The notes under the pieces: model-generated
Database searches by the model: none
Seen by the model: only the letters and a program-made list of their open reading frames with translations
Told to the model about the DNA's origin: nothing
Shown here: piece after piece, positions 15,769 through 24,507 of the stretch
Numbering within the stretch: the stretch's first letter is position 1
How the letters are laid out: every line of letters begins with the position of its first letter
Program-made: the position numbers and the translations under genes
NCBI RefSeq assembly: GCF_011320075.1
Contig: NZ_JAANPA010000017.1
Coordinates: 1 to 53,123, forward strand
Length of the DNA: 53,123 bases
Reading direction: 5' to 3'
Source of the DNA: Sphingosinicella sp. YJ22
GTDB lineage: Bacteria > Pseudomonadota > Alphaproteobacteria > Sphingomonadales > Sphingomonadaceae

Positions 15769-16779
15769 ATGCTCGCCTATATCGATCACCAGGAAGTGGC
15801 GGGCTACACCCGCAAGCGCCGCGGCCGCTACTGGCAATATTTCGACCATAAGGGCGATCGGATCACCGACCGCGACGAGATCGACCGGCTCAACGCGATC
15901 GGCCTTCCCCCGGCCTATGAGAATGCCTGGTTCTGCCCCGACTCCAACGGCCACATCCAGGCGATCGGCTACGACGCCCGCGGCCGCCGCCAGTACCGCT
16001 ATCATGCCGATTTCCGCGAGCGGCAGGAGGCGGAGAAATACGCCATGCTCCTCGCCTTCGGCCAGGCGCTGCCCAAGCTGCGCAAGAAGGTCGAGGCAGA
16101 TCTCGCCAGGCGCGCGGTGAGCAAGGACGCCGTGGTCGCCGCCGTCGTGCGCCTTCTGGACTGCGAGCATATTCGCGTCGGCAACGAGCAATATGCCAAG
16201 GAGAATAAGAGCTTCGGCGCCACCACCATCCGCAGCCGCCACGTTAAGCAGCTCGGCCGCACCGTGAAGATGCGGTTCAAGGGCAAGCACGGCATCGAGC
16301 GCGAGCTCAGCATCACGGACCGCAATCTCACCCGAATCGTCCGCAAGGTGCAGGACCTGCCCGGCCAGCACCTGTTCCAATATGCTGACGACGACGGCCA
16401 GCCCTGCCCGGTCACCTCGGCCGACGTGAACGCCTATATCAAGGACGCGATGGGCGAGGATTTCTCGGCCAAGCATTTCCGCACCTGGGGCGCGTCGGCG
16501 ATCTTCTTCGAGCAGCTCTGCGACGCCAAGGGCGGCCGCATCGGCCTCAAGACGGCGCTGGAACCGGTCGCCGGGAAGCTCGGCAACACGCCGGCGATGA
16601 GCCGCAAGGCCTATGTCCACCCGGCGCTGGTCGATGCGGTCAAGGCCAATCCGGACGATCCCCTGGGCGGGTTGCAATGCCCGCGCTCCGGCAAGTATCT
16701 CTCGCGGGCCGAGCGGGGGCTCCTCCTTTTCCTGGAACGGGCGGCCGGCGCAGAGGAGGCCGTGGCCAAAGCCGCCTGA
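15769..16779 (+). CDS. DNA topoisomerase IB (poxvirus-like)
   Basis: Type IB topoisomerase of 336 residues that relaxes supercoils by transient 3'-phosphotyrosyl cleavage of one strand. The N-terminal domain has RYWQYFDHKGDRI and LPPAYENAWFCP; the catalytic domain carries RVGNEQYAKENKSFGATT, KHFRTWGAS and the nucleophile Tyr282 in MSRKAYVHP. Length and architecture match bacterial homologues of the vaccinia enzyme. Its TGA overlaps the ATG of the MscS gene by one base. Confidence 0.94.
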   Translation: MLAYIDHQEVAGYTRKRRGRYWQYFDHKGDRITDRDEIDRLNAIGLPPAYENAWFCPDSNGHIQAIGYDARGRRQYRYHADFRERQEAEKYAMLLAFGQALPKLRKKVEADLARRAVSKDAVVAAVVRLLDCEHIRVGNEQYAKENKSFGATTIRSRHVKQLGRTVKMRFKGKHGIERELSITDRNLTRIVRKVQDLPGQHLFQYADDDGQPCPVTSADVNAYIKDAMGEDFSAKHFRTWGASAIFFEQLCDAKGGRIGLKTALEPVAGKLGNTPAMSRKAYVHPALVDAVKANPDDPLGGLQCPRSGKYLSRAERGLLLFLERAAGAEEAVAKAA

Positions 16780-17867
16780 TGACCGCACCGAACCAAGCCG
16801 CCGCGCAGCCCGACCTGTTCGCCAACTGGCAGCGGCTGAGCAACTGGACCGCCGCCCATTATGCCGAGATCCTGACCGCGATCGGCATCGCCATCCTCAT
16901 CGTGCTGGCGTTGATCGGGCTGCGCGGCCTGGTCCGCCGAATCCTCGGCGGCTCGGCCGCGACCGGCTGGCGCCAGGTCGCCGAGCGGGTGGTCGCCCGG
17001 ACCTATCTTTTCTTCATCGTCCTGGCGGCGGCCAAGATCGTCTCGGAACCGACCGTGCTTCCGCGCGCGGTCGCCGACACCATCGACTTCCTGTTCATCG
17101 TCGCGGCCGCCGTCCAGATCGCGATCTGGACCCGCGCGCTGATCATCGGCGCGATCGAGCAGAAGACCGGCGAGGACGAGAGCGGCCGCCTCGGCACCGC
17201 CATGGGCCTCATCCAGGGCCTGGTCACCGTCGCCGCCTTCCTGATCGCCTTCGTCGTCATTCTCGACAATGTCGGGGTCAACGTCACTGCCCTCATCGCC
17301 GGCCTCGGCGTCGGCGGCATCGCCATCGGCCTCGCCGCGCAGGGCATCTTCCGCGACCTGTTCGCCGCTTTGTCGATCATCTTCGACCGGCCGTTCAAGC
17401 GCGGCGACACGATCAGCTTCGGCGGGCCGAGCGGAGTCACAGGCACGGTCGAGCATATCGGCGTGAAGACGACGCGGCTGCGCGCCCTCGACGGCGAGCT
17501 GGTCGCGGTCGGCAACGACAAGCTTCTCCAAGACCGGGTCCACAATTACGCGCAGCAGCGTCGCCGCCGCGTCGTCATGACGATCCCGCTGCTGCCGCAC
17601 AGCAGCCCGGACGCGCTCGCCGCCCTACCCGCCGAGATCGAGAAGATCGTCGCCGCCGATCCCAAGGCCCGCTTCGACCGCGCCCATCTCGTCCGCTTCG
17701 GAACGGCGTCGATCGACATGGAGGTCGTGTTCTTCACCGACACGCCGGACGCGCGCGTCCATTTCCAGGCGCGCCACGACATCATCCTCGCGCTTCTCCG
17801 CCGGCTGGAGGCGCTGGGCGTGGCCTTCGCGGCGCCCCCCGCCGCTCCCGCCGCGCCCACGGCCTAG
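16779..17867 (+). CDS. MscS-family mechanosensitive ion channel
   Basis: Inner-membrane protein of 362 residues: three or four N-terminal membrane helices, then the pore-lining TM3 signature VTALIAGLGVGGIAIGLAAQ and the beta domain (PFKRGDTISFGG, GTVEHIGVKTTRLRALDGE). It probably opens under membrane tension to release solutes during osmotic downshift. The start ATG 16779 overlaps the topoisomerase stop (TGATG); a longer upstream reading is in the topoisomerase coding region and is not needed. It ends with an Ala/Pro-rich tail, immediately against the convergent VOC gene. Confidence 0.93.
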   Translation: MTAPNQAAAQPDLFANWQRLSNWTAAHYAEILTAIGIAILIVLALIGLRGLVRRILGGSAATGWRQVAERVVARTYLFFIVLAAAKIVSEPTVLPRAVADTIDFLFIVAAAVQIAIWTRALIIGAIEQKTGEDESGRLGTAMGLIQGLVTVAAFLIAFVVILDNVGVNVTALIAGLGVGGIAIGLAAQGIFRDLFAALSIIFDRPFKRGDTISFGGPSGVTGTVEHIGVKTTRLRALDGELVAVGNDKLLQDRVHNYAQQRRRRVVMTIPLLPHSSPDALAALPAEIEKIVAADPKARFDRAHLVRFGTASIDMEVVFFTDTPDARVHFQARHDIILALLRRLEALGVAFAAPPAAPAAPTA

Positions 17868-18359
17868 TCAGGCGGCGAGGCGGCCCGGCTCGGACAAATT
17901 CTCGCCGGCGGCGAGCATCTTCTTCCAATTGGGAATGGTGATCGCGTCGAGATATTCGCGCTGCATCTCCTCGGTGAGGATCTCCAGCATCTGGCAGTCC
18001 TCGACAAATACCTGGACGAGCCCGAACACGCCGCCGCGGCGGCAATATTTGGCGGGCCAGCCCTCGCGCTCGCACAGGGTCAGGACCTCGTCGCGGTCGA
18101 GCCTGGTGGCGATCGCCATATGGGTGCCGTTGAGGCGGCGGTGCGCGCTCAACACGCCGATAGCGCCGTCCTCGGTCTCGTGCAGCTCGGTGCCGCGCGG
18201 ATAGAATTCGATCATCGTGCCGCGGTCGTCGCCGGCGAGCGCGACCCAGGAACCGTCGATCACCGACGGGAAGGGCAAGGCCTCGCCGCCCCAGAGCTCG
18301 GCGACGAAGCCGGCCACGCGCTGGGGATCGTCGGCCTCGACGGAACAGTGAAACAGCAT
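17868..18359 (-). CDS. VOC (glyoxalase-like) superfamily protein
   Basis: Cytoplasmic protein of 163 residues with a vicinal-oxygen-chelate-like pattern: MLFHCSVEADDPQRVAGFVAELW at the start of one beta-alpha-beta unit (two stretches), GTMIEFYPRG closing it, and THMAIAT starting the second. Metal ligands cannot be assigned securely, so it could be an enzyme or a binding protein. ATG 18359. It abuts the MscS gene tail to tail and lies 40 bases downstream of the small haem-copper-like membrane gene on the same strand, with which it may be cotranscribed. Confidence 0.75.
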   Translation of the reverse strand: MLFHCSVEADDPQRVAGFVAELWGGEALPFPSVIDGSWVALAGDDRGTMIEFYPRGTELHETEDGAIGVLSAHRRLNGTHMAIATRLDRDEVLTLCEREGWPAKYCRRGGVFGLVQVFVEDCQMLEILTEEMQREYLDAITIPNWKKMLAAGENLSEPGRLAA

Positions 18360-18399
18360 GATGTCTCTCCGAATAGGGTCGTGGGGGTCGTAGCGACGG

Positions 18400-18801
18400 T
18401 TACTCGGCGGGCACGGCGACCGGATCGGCCCCGCCAGCGAAGGCGAGCCCGATGAGCTGCGCCAGGAAGATCAGGCAGCCGACCATCCAGGCCAGTGCCG
18501 CGACGATCGACAGGAACGGCCATTCCGCGAAGATCGCGAGATAGATGCCGAACGGGAAAACGATGGCGGCCGGCGCCGCGAAGCCGAGATGGGTCGCGGC
18601 CATCCGCCGCTCCTTCAGCTCGGGGAAGATGCGGTAGACGATTCCGAACAGGGTCAGCGACACCCAGCCGACGAGGTTGGCATGGGCATGAATCGGCGCC
18701 AGGCTGAAGTCGTGGGCGATTCCCATGTAGATGCCCATGCTGACGCCGCAGACGAGCATCAGCGCGCCCAGCAAAATGAACATGATGTCGATGCGCTGCA
18801 T
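18400..18801 (-). CDS. Small membrane protein resembling part of cytochrome oxidase subunit I
   Basis: Integral membrane protein of 133 residues with four predicted helices. APIHAHANLVGWVSLTLFG resembles a His-rich helix of haem-copper oxidase subunit I (cbb3/NorB-like), and family members are often annotated as cytochrome oxidase-like. It is far too short for a full subunit I and lacks the other metal ligands, so a haem-binding or sensing role is possible. ATG 18801 is preceded by GGGGGAGG, which is buried in a 10-bp hairpin (18807-18840). Confidence 0.75.
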   Translation of the reverse strand: MQRIDIMFILLGALMLVCGVSMGIYMGIAHDFSLAPIHAHANLVGWVSLTLFGIVYRIFPELKERRMAATHLGFAAPAAIVFPFGIYLAIFAEWPFLSIVAALAWMVGCLIFLAQLIGLAFAGGADPVAVPAE

Positions 18802-18806
18802 CGTCC

Positions 18807-18840
18807 CGAGCCTCCCCCGATGAATTGATCGGGAGGCTCG
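18807..18840 (-). promoter_or_regulatory. 5' hairpin covering the ribosome binding site
   Basis: Perfect 10-bp arms CGAGCCTCCC and GGGAGGCTCG face each other across a 14-base loop, directly upstream of ATG 18801. On the mRNA the 3' arm contains the only ribosome binding site, GGGGGAGG, 9 bases from the start codon, so the hairpin would hide it. It could act as a thermosensor, be a protein-binding site, or be a transcription terminator read from the other strand (no T-run follows). Confidence 0.55.
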
Positions 18841-18935
18841 CTAGTCGCCTCAGCGCGGCACAGGCACTGCGGCGCGACCGGTGCCGTTCAGCCGTCGATC
18901 AGGCGACGAACGCGCCCGATTGAGGGATCAAGAGG

Positions 18936-19382
18936 CTATTCGCCCGAGCGGCGCCGCCTGCCGCAATCGGGTCGCCGGCCCGCGGCCACCTGGCGCGCCG
19001 CGCGCCATTCGCAATCCACCTGCCGCGAATGCTGCGACATTCCCGAATGGCCGATATTCTGGCTGGAGAAGCGCTCGAGCGCCTCCATGTCGCGGGTCTG
19101 TGCGTCGAACGACGCATGCTCGTCCCGAACCTCGCCGGTGTCGCGAAGCTCGCGCGGAATCCGGTAGGGGCTGTTCTCCTGGCTCTGCCCGCACACCACG
19201 ACTTCGTCCGGGTCGTCGGAGGCCTGGCAGCGCTGCCGCTGGACGATCCGCGGCAGCGGCGGCCCGGCCACCTCCGGCCCGGCCACTGCCGAAGGCGCGG
19301 CGGGCTGCGCAGAAAGCGTTTCCGCCGCGATGACGAGGGCCAGCACCGCCACGCTTCCCGATCTGGCGATTGCTCCCCTCAC
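18936..19382 (-). CDS. Secreted hypothetical protein
   Basis: Predicted periplasmic protein of 148 residues. The N-terminus VRGAIARSGSVAVLALV then IAAETLSAQPA is a good signal peptide. The mature part has QRCQASDDPDEVVVCGQ and SPYRIPRELRD, a two-cysteine motif that recurs in short secreted proteins of sphingomonads; function unknown. I chose GTG 19382; a TTG at 19412 would lengthen the n-region without adding a better ribosome binding site. A second minus-strand frame over the same DNA lacks these features and is not coding. Lies 55 bases downstream of putA on the same strand. Confidence 0.7.
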   Translation of the reverse strand: MRGAIARSGSVAVLALVIAAETLSAQPAAPSAVAGPEVAGPPLPRIVQRQRCQASDDPDEVVVCGQSQENSPYRIPRELRDTGEVRDEHASFDAQTRDMEALERFSSQNIGHSGMSQHSRQVDCEWRAARQVAAGRRPDCGRRRRSGE

Positions 19383-19437
19383 CGCCAAAGGACTGACGGC
19401 GCATTGTGGCAATTCCGAGAAGGCGAGAGGCCGCGCT

Positions 19438-22416
19438 CTAGAAGCCGACGTCCTCCAGGCTGAGCAGGGTCGCGTTGCCGCCCGAGCTGGTCGTGTCGGT
19501 GCTCGTCGTCCGCTCCGCGACGAAGCGCGGCAAATAGTGCGGGCCGCCGGCCTTGGGGCCGGTGCCGCTCAGCCCCTCGCCACCGAACGGCTGCGAGCCG
19601 ACGATGGCGCCGATCATCGAGCGGTTGACGTAGAGGTTGCCCGCCGTGGCCGCGCCCTCGATCGTCTCGGCGGCGCGGGCGATTCGGCTGTGAAGGCCCA
19701 TGGTCAGGCCGAAGCCGCTCGCATTGACCCGCCGCACCGTCTCCACGAGCTGACCCGCCGGCCAGGTCGTGACATGGAGGATGGGACCGAACCATTCGCG
19801 CGTGAGGTCCTCGATGCGATGAAGGCCGATCATCGTCGGCGGCACGAACAGGCCCTCCGCCGGCGCTTCGATCGTGTGAAGCCACTGCGCCTTCATGCTC
19901 TCGCGATAGGTCATCAGCCGGTCGTAGGCCGCCTGGTCGATGACCGGCCCGACGTCGGTGCGCGGGTCGGCGGGGTCGCCGACGACGAGCGTGTCCATCG
20001 CTCCGCGCAGCATCTCCAGCGTTCGGTCGGCGATCTCCTCCTGGAGCACGAGCAGGCGAAGGGCGGAACAGCGCTGGCCGGCCGAGCGGAAGGCGGAGGT
20101 GACGACATCGACCACGACCTGCTCGGGAAGAGCGGTCGAATCGACGATCATCGCGTTGATCCCGCCGGTCTCGGCGATCAGCGGAACGATCGGCCGGTCG
20201 TCGTCGGCGAGCAGGGTGCGCGCGATCTTCTTGGCGGTGGCGGTGGAGCCGGTGAAGGCGACGCCGGCGATTCGGACGTCCTCCATCAGCGCCTGGCCGA
20301 CCTCCGGCCCGCCCGGCGCCAGGACCAGCGCGTCCCGGGGAACGCCGGCCTCGTAGGCGAGCTCGACCGCCCGCGCGGCGATGCGCGGAGTCTGCGGTGC
20401 GGGCTTGGCGACCACTGTGTTGCCGGTGACCAGCGCCGCCGTGACCTGCCCGAGGAAGATCGCGAGCGGGAAGTTCCACGGCGCCACGCACACCCAAACG
20501 CCACGCCCTTCCATGCGCAGCACGTTGCGCTCGCCGGTCGGCCCGGGAAGCTCGATCGGCTGCAAATTGGCGCGCGCCTGGGCGGCATAATAGCGGCAGA
20601 AGTCGACCGCCTCGCGCACTTCGGCAAGCGCGTCGGGGATGGTCTTGAACGCCTCCTGGACCGCGATCCGCATCAGCTCGTCGCGGTTGCGCTCGAGCAG
20701 ATTGGCGAGCCGGTCGAGGCACGCGGCGCGGTCCTCGATGCTGCGCGACGACCAGGCGGTGAAGCCGGCGAGGGCGGCCGAAACCGGGCTGGTGCCCGCC
20801 GCGCCCTCTCCGCTCGTTGGCTCGAGCGGCCTTGAAACGGCTTTCGCCACCCGCGCCAGCTCGTCCTCGTCCTGCAGGTCGATGCCGGTGCTGTTCTTGC
20901 GCTCGGGCATGAACAAATCCTCGGGCAGAACGATGCCCGGGTGGCGCGTGCCGCCGACTGAGGCGATCTTCGCAACGGGATCGGCGAGCAGGTCGCGGTC
21001 CGAAAGATTCTCGTCGGCGAGCTGGTGGACGAAGCTCGAATTGGCGCCATTCTCAAGCAGCCGTCGGACCAGATAGGCGAGCAGATCGCGGTGCCCGCCG
21101 ACTGGCGCGTAGATGCGGGTATGGAAACCCTGCTCGCGCACCAGATGCTCGTAGAGCCCCTCGCCCATGCCGTGCAGCCGCTGGAACTCGAAGTCGCGGC
21201 TCTGTCCCGCCCATTCGAGGATGTTGGCGACGGTCAGCGCATTGTGCGTGGCGAAGGCCGGGTAGATGTGCGGCGCCGCGAGCATGTCGCGGGCGCAGGC
21301 GAGGTAGGAGAGGTCGGTCGCCGCCTTGCGCGTGAACAAAGGATAGTCGCTGAGGCCCGCTTCCTGGGTCCGCTTGATCTCGCTGTCCCAATAGGCGCCC
21401 TTGACGAGCCGGACCGCCAGCCGCCGGCTCGTCTTCGCGCCGAGCGCCTCGGCCCAGCCGATCACCGCCCGGCCGCGCTTGGAATAGGCCTGGACCGCCA
21501 TTCCGAGCCCGTCCCAGCCCTTGAGCGCCGGAAGTCCCGCCACCTTCTCGATGATCTCGAGACTCATCTCGAGCCGCTCGCTCTCCTCCGCATCGATGGT
21601 GAGGCCGATGCCCTGGCTCGCGGCGAGAGTCGCAAGCGCCTCGGTCTGCTCGATCAGCGAGCCGACCGAGCGCTCATACTGCGCGACCTCGTAGCGCGGG
21701 TGAAGCGCCGACAGCTTGACCGAGATGCTGTGGCCTTCCTTCGCGACCTTGCCGACCGCGCGGATCGCCTCGTCATAAGCCTGGAAATATCGCTCGGCGT
21801 CCGGGAAGGTCCGCGCCGCCTCGCCGAGCATGTCGAAGCTCGCGGTGAAGCCCTTGTTCTCGGGCTTGCGCATGCGGCCGATCGCTTCGTCGATGGTGCG
21901 GCCCATGACGAAGATCTCGCCCATCATCTTCATCGCGGTGCCGACCGCCTGGCGGACGAACGGCTCGCCGGCGCGGGCGAGCAGTCGCTTCAACGCGCTC
22001 GCCTGCTCGCTCTCGCCGACCAGGGCCCGGCCGATGACGAGGCCCCAGGTCGCGGTGTTGACCAGCTTCGAGTTGGACTTGCCCTTGTGGAGGCCCCAAT
22101 CGCCCTCGCCCAATTTGTCGGCGATCAGAGCGTCGGCGGTCTCGGGGTCCGGCACGCGCAGGAACGCCTCGGCGAGGCTCAGAAGGGCGACGCCCTCCGA
22201 CGTGTTGAGCCGATATTCTTGGAGGAACTGGTTGACCCAGCCCTTGGCCTGGGCGGCGCGAAGCTCGGCGAGCAGGCCCAGCGCACGGCTTTCGACCCTG
22301 TGACGCGACTCGGTGTCGAGCTTCGCGGCCTCGAGCAGCGGCTTCAGCACGTCAGGTTCGGGGGCGCGATGCAGGCGGTCGATCGCCTCGCGCGCGGTTG
22401 CCGTAGCGTCAGTCAT
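19438..22416 (-). CDS. putA: Bifunctional proline dehydrogenase / glutamate-semialdehyde dehydrogenase
   Basis: PutA of 992 residues oxidises proline to glutamate in two channelled steps, with FAD then NAD+. The proline dehydrogenase barrel covers roughly residues 150-440 (SISVKLSALHPRYE, LTIDAEESERLEMSLEI, VRLVKGAYWDSEIK). The aldehyde dehydrogenase half starts near 510, with APWNFPLAIFLGQVTAAL, catalytic Glu near 747 in AETGG and Cys near 782 in GQRCSA. There is no N-terminal ribbon-helix-helix DNA-binding domain, so this is the non-autoregulatory short form. I chose ATG 22416, not the TTG 15 bases upstream. Divergent from the maoC gene. Confidence 0.95.
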   Translation of the reverse strand: MTDATATAREAIDRLHRAPEPDVLKPLLEAAKLDTESRHRVESRALGLLAELRAAQAKGWVNQFLQEYRLNTSEGVALLSLAEAFLRVPDPETADALIADKLGEGDWGLHKGKSNSKLVNTATWGLVIGRALVGESEQASALKRLLARAGEPFVRQAVGTAMKMMGEIFVMGRTIDEAIGRMRKPENKGFTASFDMLGEAARTFPDAERYFQAYDEAIRAVGKVAKEGHSISVKLSALHPRYEVAQYERSVGSLIEQTEALATLAASQGIGLTIDAEESERLEMSLEIIEKVAGLPALKGWDGLGMAVQAYSKRGRAVIGWAEALGAKTSRRLAVRLVKGAYWDSEIKRTQEAGLSDYPLFTRKAATDLSYLACARDMLAAPHIYPAFATHNALTVANILEWAGQSRDFEFQRLHGMGEGLYEHLVREQGFHTRIYAPVGGHRDLLAYLVRRLLENGANSSFVHQLADENLSDRDLLADPVAKIASVGGTRHPGIVLPEDLFMPERKNSTGIDLQDEDELARVAKAVSRPLEPTSGEGAAGTSPVSAALAGFTAWSSRSIEDRAACLDRLANLLERNRDELMRIAVQEAFKTIPDALAEVREAVDFCRYYAAQARANLQPIELPGPTGERNVLRMEGRGVWVCVAPWNFPLAIFLGQVTAALVTGNTVVAKPAPQTPRIAARAVELAYEAGVPRDALVLAPGGPEVGQALMEDVRIAGVAFTGSTATAKKIARTLLADDDRPIVPLIAETGGINAMIVDSTALPEQVVVDVVTSAFRSAGQRCSALRLLVLQEEIADRTLEMLRGAMDTLVVGDPADPRTDVGPVIDQAAYDRLMTYRESMKAQWLHTIEAPAEGLFVPPTMIGLHRIEDLTREWFGPILHVTTWPAGQLVETVRRVNASGFGLTMGLHSRIARAAETIEGAATAGNLYVNRSMIGAIVGSQPFGGEGLSGTGPKAGGPHYLPRFVAERTTSTDTTSSGGNATLLSLEDVGF

Positions 22417-22497
22417 CAGGGGTCTTTCCAAGGGCTTGTGCGGCCGGTTGCGGCCGCCTTATGGCGGGCCGATTAGCGCGGGAGACGGGGAGGCTCA

Positions 22498-22953
22498 ATG
22501 CCGACGGCCAGCCTGGACGAAATCCGATCGAAGGTCGGCCACGAGATCGGCGCGTCCGACTGGATCCTGGTCGACCAGGCGCGCATCGATGCCTTCGCGG
22601 AAGTCACCGAGGACCATCAGTTCATCCATGTCGATCCGGCCGCGGCGGCGAAGACGCCTTTCGGCGGCACCATCGCCCACGGCTTCCTGTCGCTGTCGCT
22701 GCTGAGCCGGATGGCAGCCGACGTCTTCCTCATCCCCGACGGCGTGAAGATGGCGGTCAATTACGGCTTCGAGCGAGTCCGCTTCCTGTCCCCGGTCCGC
22801 TCCGGCAAGCGCGTGCGCGGCCGCTTCACCCTTGCCAGCGTCGAGGAGAAGCGCCCCGGCCAGTGGCAATTCGTCCATCATGTCAGCGTCGAGATCGAGG
22901 ACGAGCCCAAGCCCGCCCTCACCGCCGAATGGATCGGCCTTATATTCGTTTGA
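22498..22953 (+). CDS. MaoC family enoyl-CoA hydratase
   Basis: Hot-dog fold protein of 151 residues. The hydratase signature is [12 protein letters not shown] (Asp39 and His44) followed by [18 protein letters not shown]. It probably hydrates trans-2-enoyl-CoA to (R)-3-hydroxyacyl-CoA, feeding beta-oxidation or polyhydroxyalkanoate metabolism. ATG 22498 is preceded by GGGGAGG. The thiolase gene follows after 25 bases on the same strand, which supports a role in acyl-CoA metabolism. Confidence 0.9.
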   Translation: MPTASLDEIRSKVGHEIGASDWILVDQARIDAFAEVTEDHQFIHVDPAAAAKTPFGGTIAHGFLSLSLLSRMAADVFLIPDGVKMAVNYGFERVRFLSPVRSGKRVRGRFTLASVEEKRPGQWQFVHHVSVEIEDEPKPALTAEWIGLIFV

Positions 22954-22978
22954 ACACCCGTCCGAAAGGAACGCCCGA

Positions 22979-24157
22979 ATGACCCGCGAAGCCGTCATCG
23001 TCTCCACCGCCCGCACGCCGATCGGCAAGGCCTATCGCGGCGCGTTCAACGCCACGCCCTCCCCGACCCTCGCCAGCCACGCGATCAAGGCCGCGGTCGA
23101 GCGCGCGAAGATCGACCCGGGCGAGGTCGACGACGTGATCATGGGTGCGGCGCTTCAGCAGGGCGTCCAGACCACGATCGGCCGCACCGCGGCGCTCCGC
23201 TCGGGCCTTCCGGTCACCGTCTCGGGCATGTCGATCGACCGCCAGTGCGCGTCGGGCCTGATGGCCATCGCCACCGCCGCCAAGCAGATCATCGTCGACC
23301 GGATGGACGTGATGGTCGCCGGCGGGGTCGAGAGCATCAGCCTCGTCCAGACCCCGGAGATGCGGCTCGGGCCGGACCCGGAGCTGCTGTCGATGCACAA
23401 CGGCGTCTATATGCCGATGATCAACACCGCCGAGGTGGTCGGCAAGCGCTACAGCGTCAGCCGCGAGCGCCAGGACGAATATGCGCTCCGCTCGCAGCAG
23501 CGCACCGCCGCCGCCCAGGCCGCCGGCAAGTTCGACGACGAGATCGTGCCGGTGACCGCCCGGATGATGGTCAAGGACAAGGCGACCGGCGAGACCTCGA
23601 TGCAGGAGGTGACCCTCGCCAAGGACGAGGGCAACCGGCCGCAGACTACCCTCGAGGACCTTCAGAAGCTGCAGCCGGTAATGGGGCCGGAAGCGATGAT
23701 CACCGCCGGCAACGCCTCCCAGCTCAGCGACGGCGCCTCCGCCGTGGTACTGATGGAGGCCGGCCTCGCCGCCGAGCGCGGCCTCCAGCCGCTCGGCCGC
23801 TATGTCGGCATGGCCGTTGCCGGCACCGAGCCCGACGAGATGGGCATCGGCCCAGTCTTCGCCGTGCCCAAACTGCTCAAGCGCTTCGGCCTCACCGCCG
23901 CCGACATCGACCTGTGGGAATTGAACGAGGCGTTCGCGGTCCAGGTCCTCTACTGCCAGGACCAGCTCGGAATCCCCGACGACAAATTGAACGTGAACGG
24001 CGGCGCCATCTCGATCGGCCACCCCTACGGCATGTCCGGCGCGCGCCTAACCGGCCACGCGCTCATCGAAGGCAAGCGCCGAGGCGCCAAGCACGTCGTC
24101 GTCACCATGTGCGTCGGCGGCGGCATGGGCGCGGCCGGCCTGTTCGAGGTGCTGTAG
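22979..24157 (+). CDS. Acetyl-CoA C-acyltransferase (thiolase)
   Basis: Thiolase of 392 residues that cleaves 3-ketoacyl-CoA (or condenses acetyl-CoA). The nucleophile Cys90 lies in [12 protein letters not shown], the His is in [16 protein letters not shown] near 349, and the second Cys is in [11 protein letters not shown] near 379. It looks more like the degradative acyltransferase (FadA-type) group than the biosynthetic PhaA group, but the substrate range is not readable. ATG 22979 with AAAGGAA upstream. Cotranscribed with maoC; a hairpin follows the stop. Confidence 0.93.
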   Translation: MTREAVIVSTARTPIGKAYRGAFNATPSPTLASHAIKAAVERAKIDPGEVDDVIMGAALQQGVQTTIGRTAALRSGLPVTVSGMSIDRQCASGLMAIATAAKQIIVDRMDVMVAGGVESISLVQTPEMRLGPDPELLSMHNGVYMPMINTAEVVGKRYSVSRERQDEYALRSQQRTAAAQAAGKFDDEIVPVTARMMVKDKATGETSMQEVTLAKDEGNRPQTTLEDLQKLQPVMGPEAMITAGNASQLSDGASAVVLMEAGLAAERGLQPLGRYVGMAVAGTEPDEMGIGPVFAVPKLLKRFGLTAADIDLWELNEAFAVQVLYCQDQLGIPDDKLNVNGGAISIGHPYGMSGARLTGHALIEGKRRGAKHVVVTMCVGGGMGAAGLFEVL

Positions 24158-24161
24158 CTAC

Positions 24162-24185
24162 TCCCCTCCCGCTTGCGGGAGGGGA
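24162..24185. terminator. Hairpin between convergent genes
   Basis: Perfect 11-bp arms TCCCCTCCCGC and GCGGGAGGGGA with only two bases between them, filling the 30-base gap between the convergent thiolase and small membrane protein genes. A bidirectional terminator is likely, although there is no clear T-run. The same motif is a frequent intergenic repeat in related genomes. Confidence 0.65.
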
Positions 24186-24187
24186 AG

Positions 24188-24505
24188 TCAGCGCTTGAGC
24201 AGCCTGGGCGACCGGGCGAGCAGGAACAGCATCGTCGGCCAGAACATGGTGTTCCACACGTCGTGCCAGTGATTGCCCCATACCAGCGGGCCGCGCGCGC
24301 GGTTGCTCCATTCGAACAGGTCGATGATCTCGCCCGCGACGGCCGCGAGGAACACCGCGGCGAGCGGCCGCCAGTCGCGCAGCGGCAGGCGGAACAGGAT
24401 CGCGGTGAGCAGGAACACGCCCATACCGACATAGACGTGGAGCGCGTCCTTCCCCAGCCCGAACAGCTGCATGAGGACGATCTTGAGATCCTGATACTCA
24501 CCCAT
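24188..24505 (-). CDS. Small hypothetical membrane protein
   Basis: Inner-membrane protein of 105 residues with about three helices: VYVGMGVFLLTAILFRL, a second around AAVFLAAVAGEIIDLFEW and a third WNTMFWPTMLFLLA. Conserved-looking polar residues (Glu-Asp in GEIIDLFEW, WGNHWHDVWNT) are characteristic of a VanZ-like or related uncharacterised family. ATG 24505 lies two bases after the stop of the upstream transporter gene, so the pair is one operon. Confidence 0.7.
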   Translation of the reverse strand: MGEYQDLKIVLMQLFGLGKDALHVYVGMGVFLLTAILFRLPLRDWRPLAAVFLAAVAGEIIDLFEWSNRARGPLVWGNHWHDVWNTMFWPTMLFLLARSPRLLKR

Positions 24506-24507
24506 GG

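Noticed and set aside
15574-16788. 404-residue minus-strand frame opposite topoisomerase IB
   Set aside because: Antisense shadow of a gene with an intact catalytic Tyr282; no independent support.
18928-19404. Alternative minus-strand frame over the secreted hypothetical gene
   Set aside because: Same length as the chosen frame but without a signal peptide or the paired-cysteine motif; composition is shadow-like.
19330-22476. Plus-strand frames opposite putA
   Set aside because: PutA motifs are complete on the minus strand; the plus-strand translations are Arg/Asp/Leu-biased shadows.
24162-24185. Palindrome as a CRISPR repeat or att site
   Set aside because: A single copy between convergent stop codons fits a terminator; there are no spacers, further repeats or integrase.
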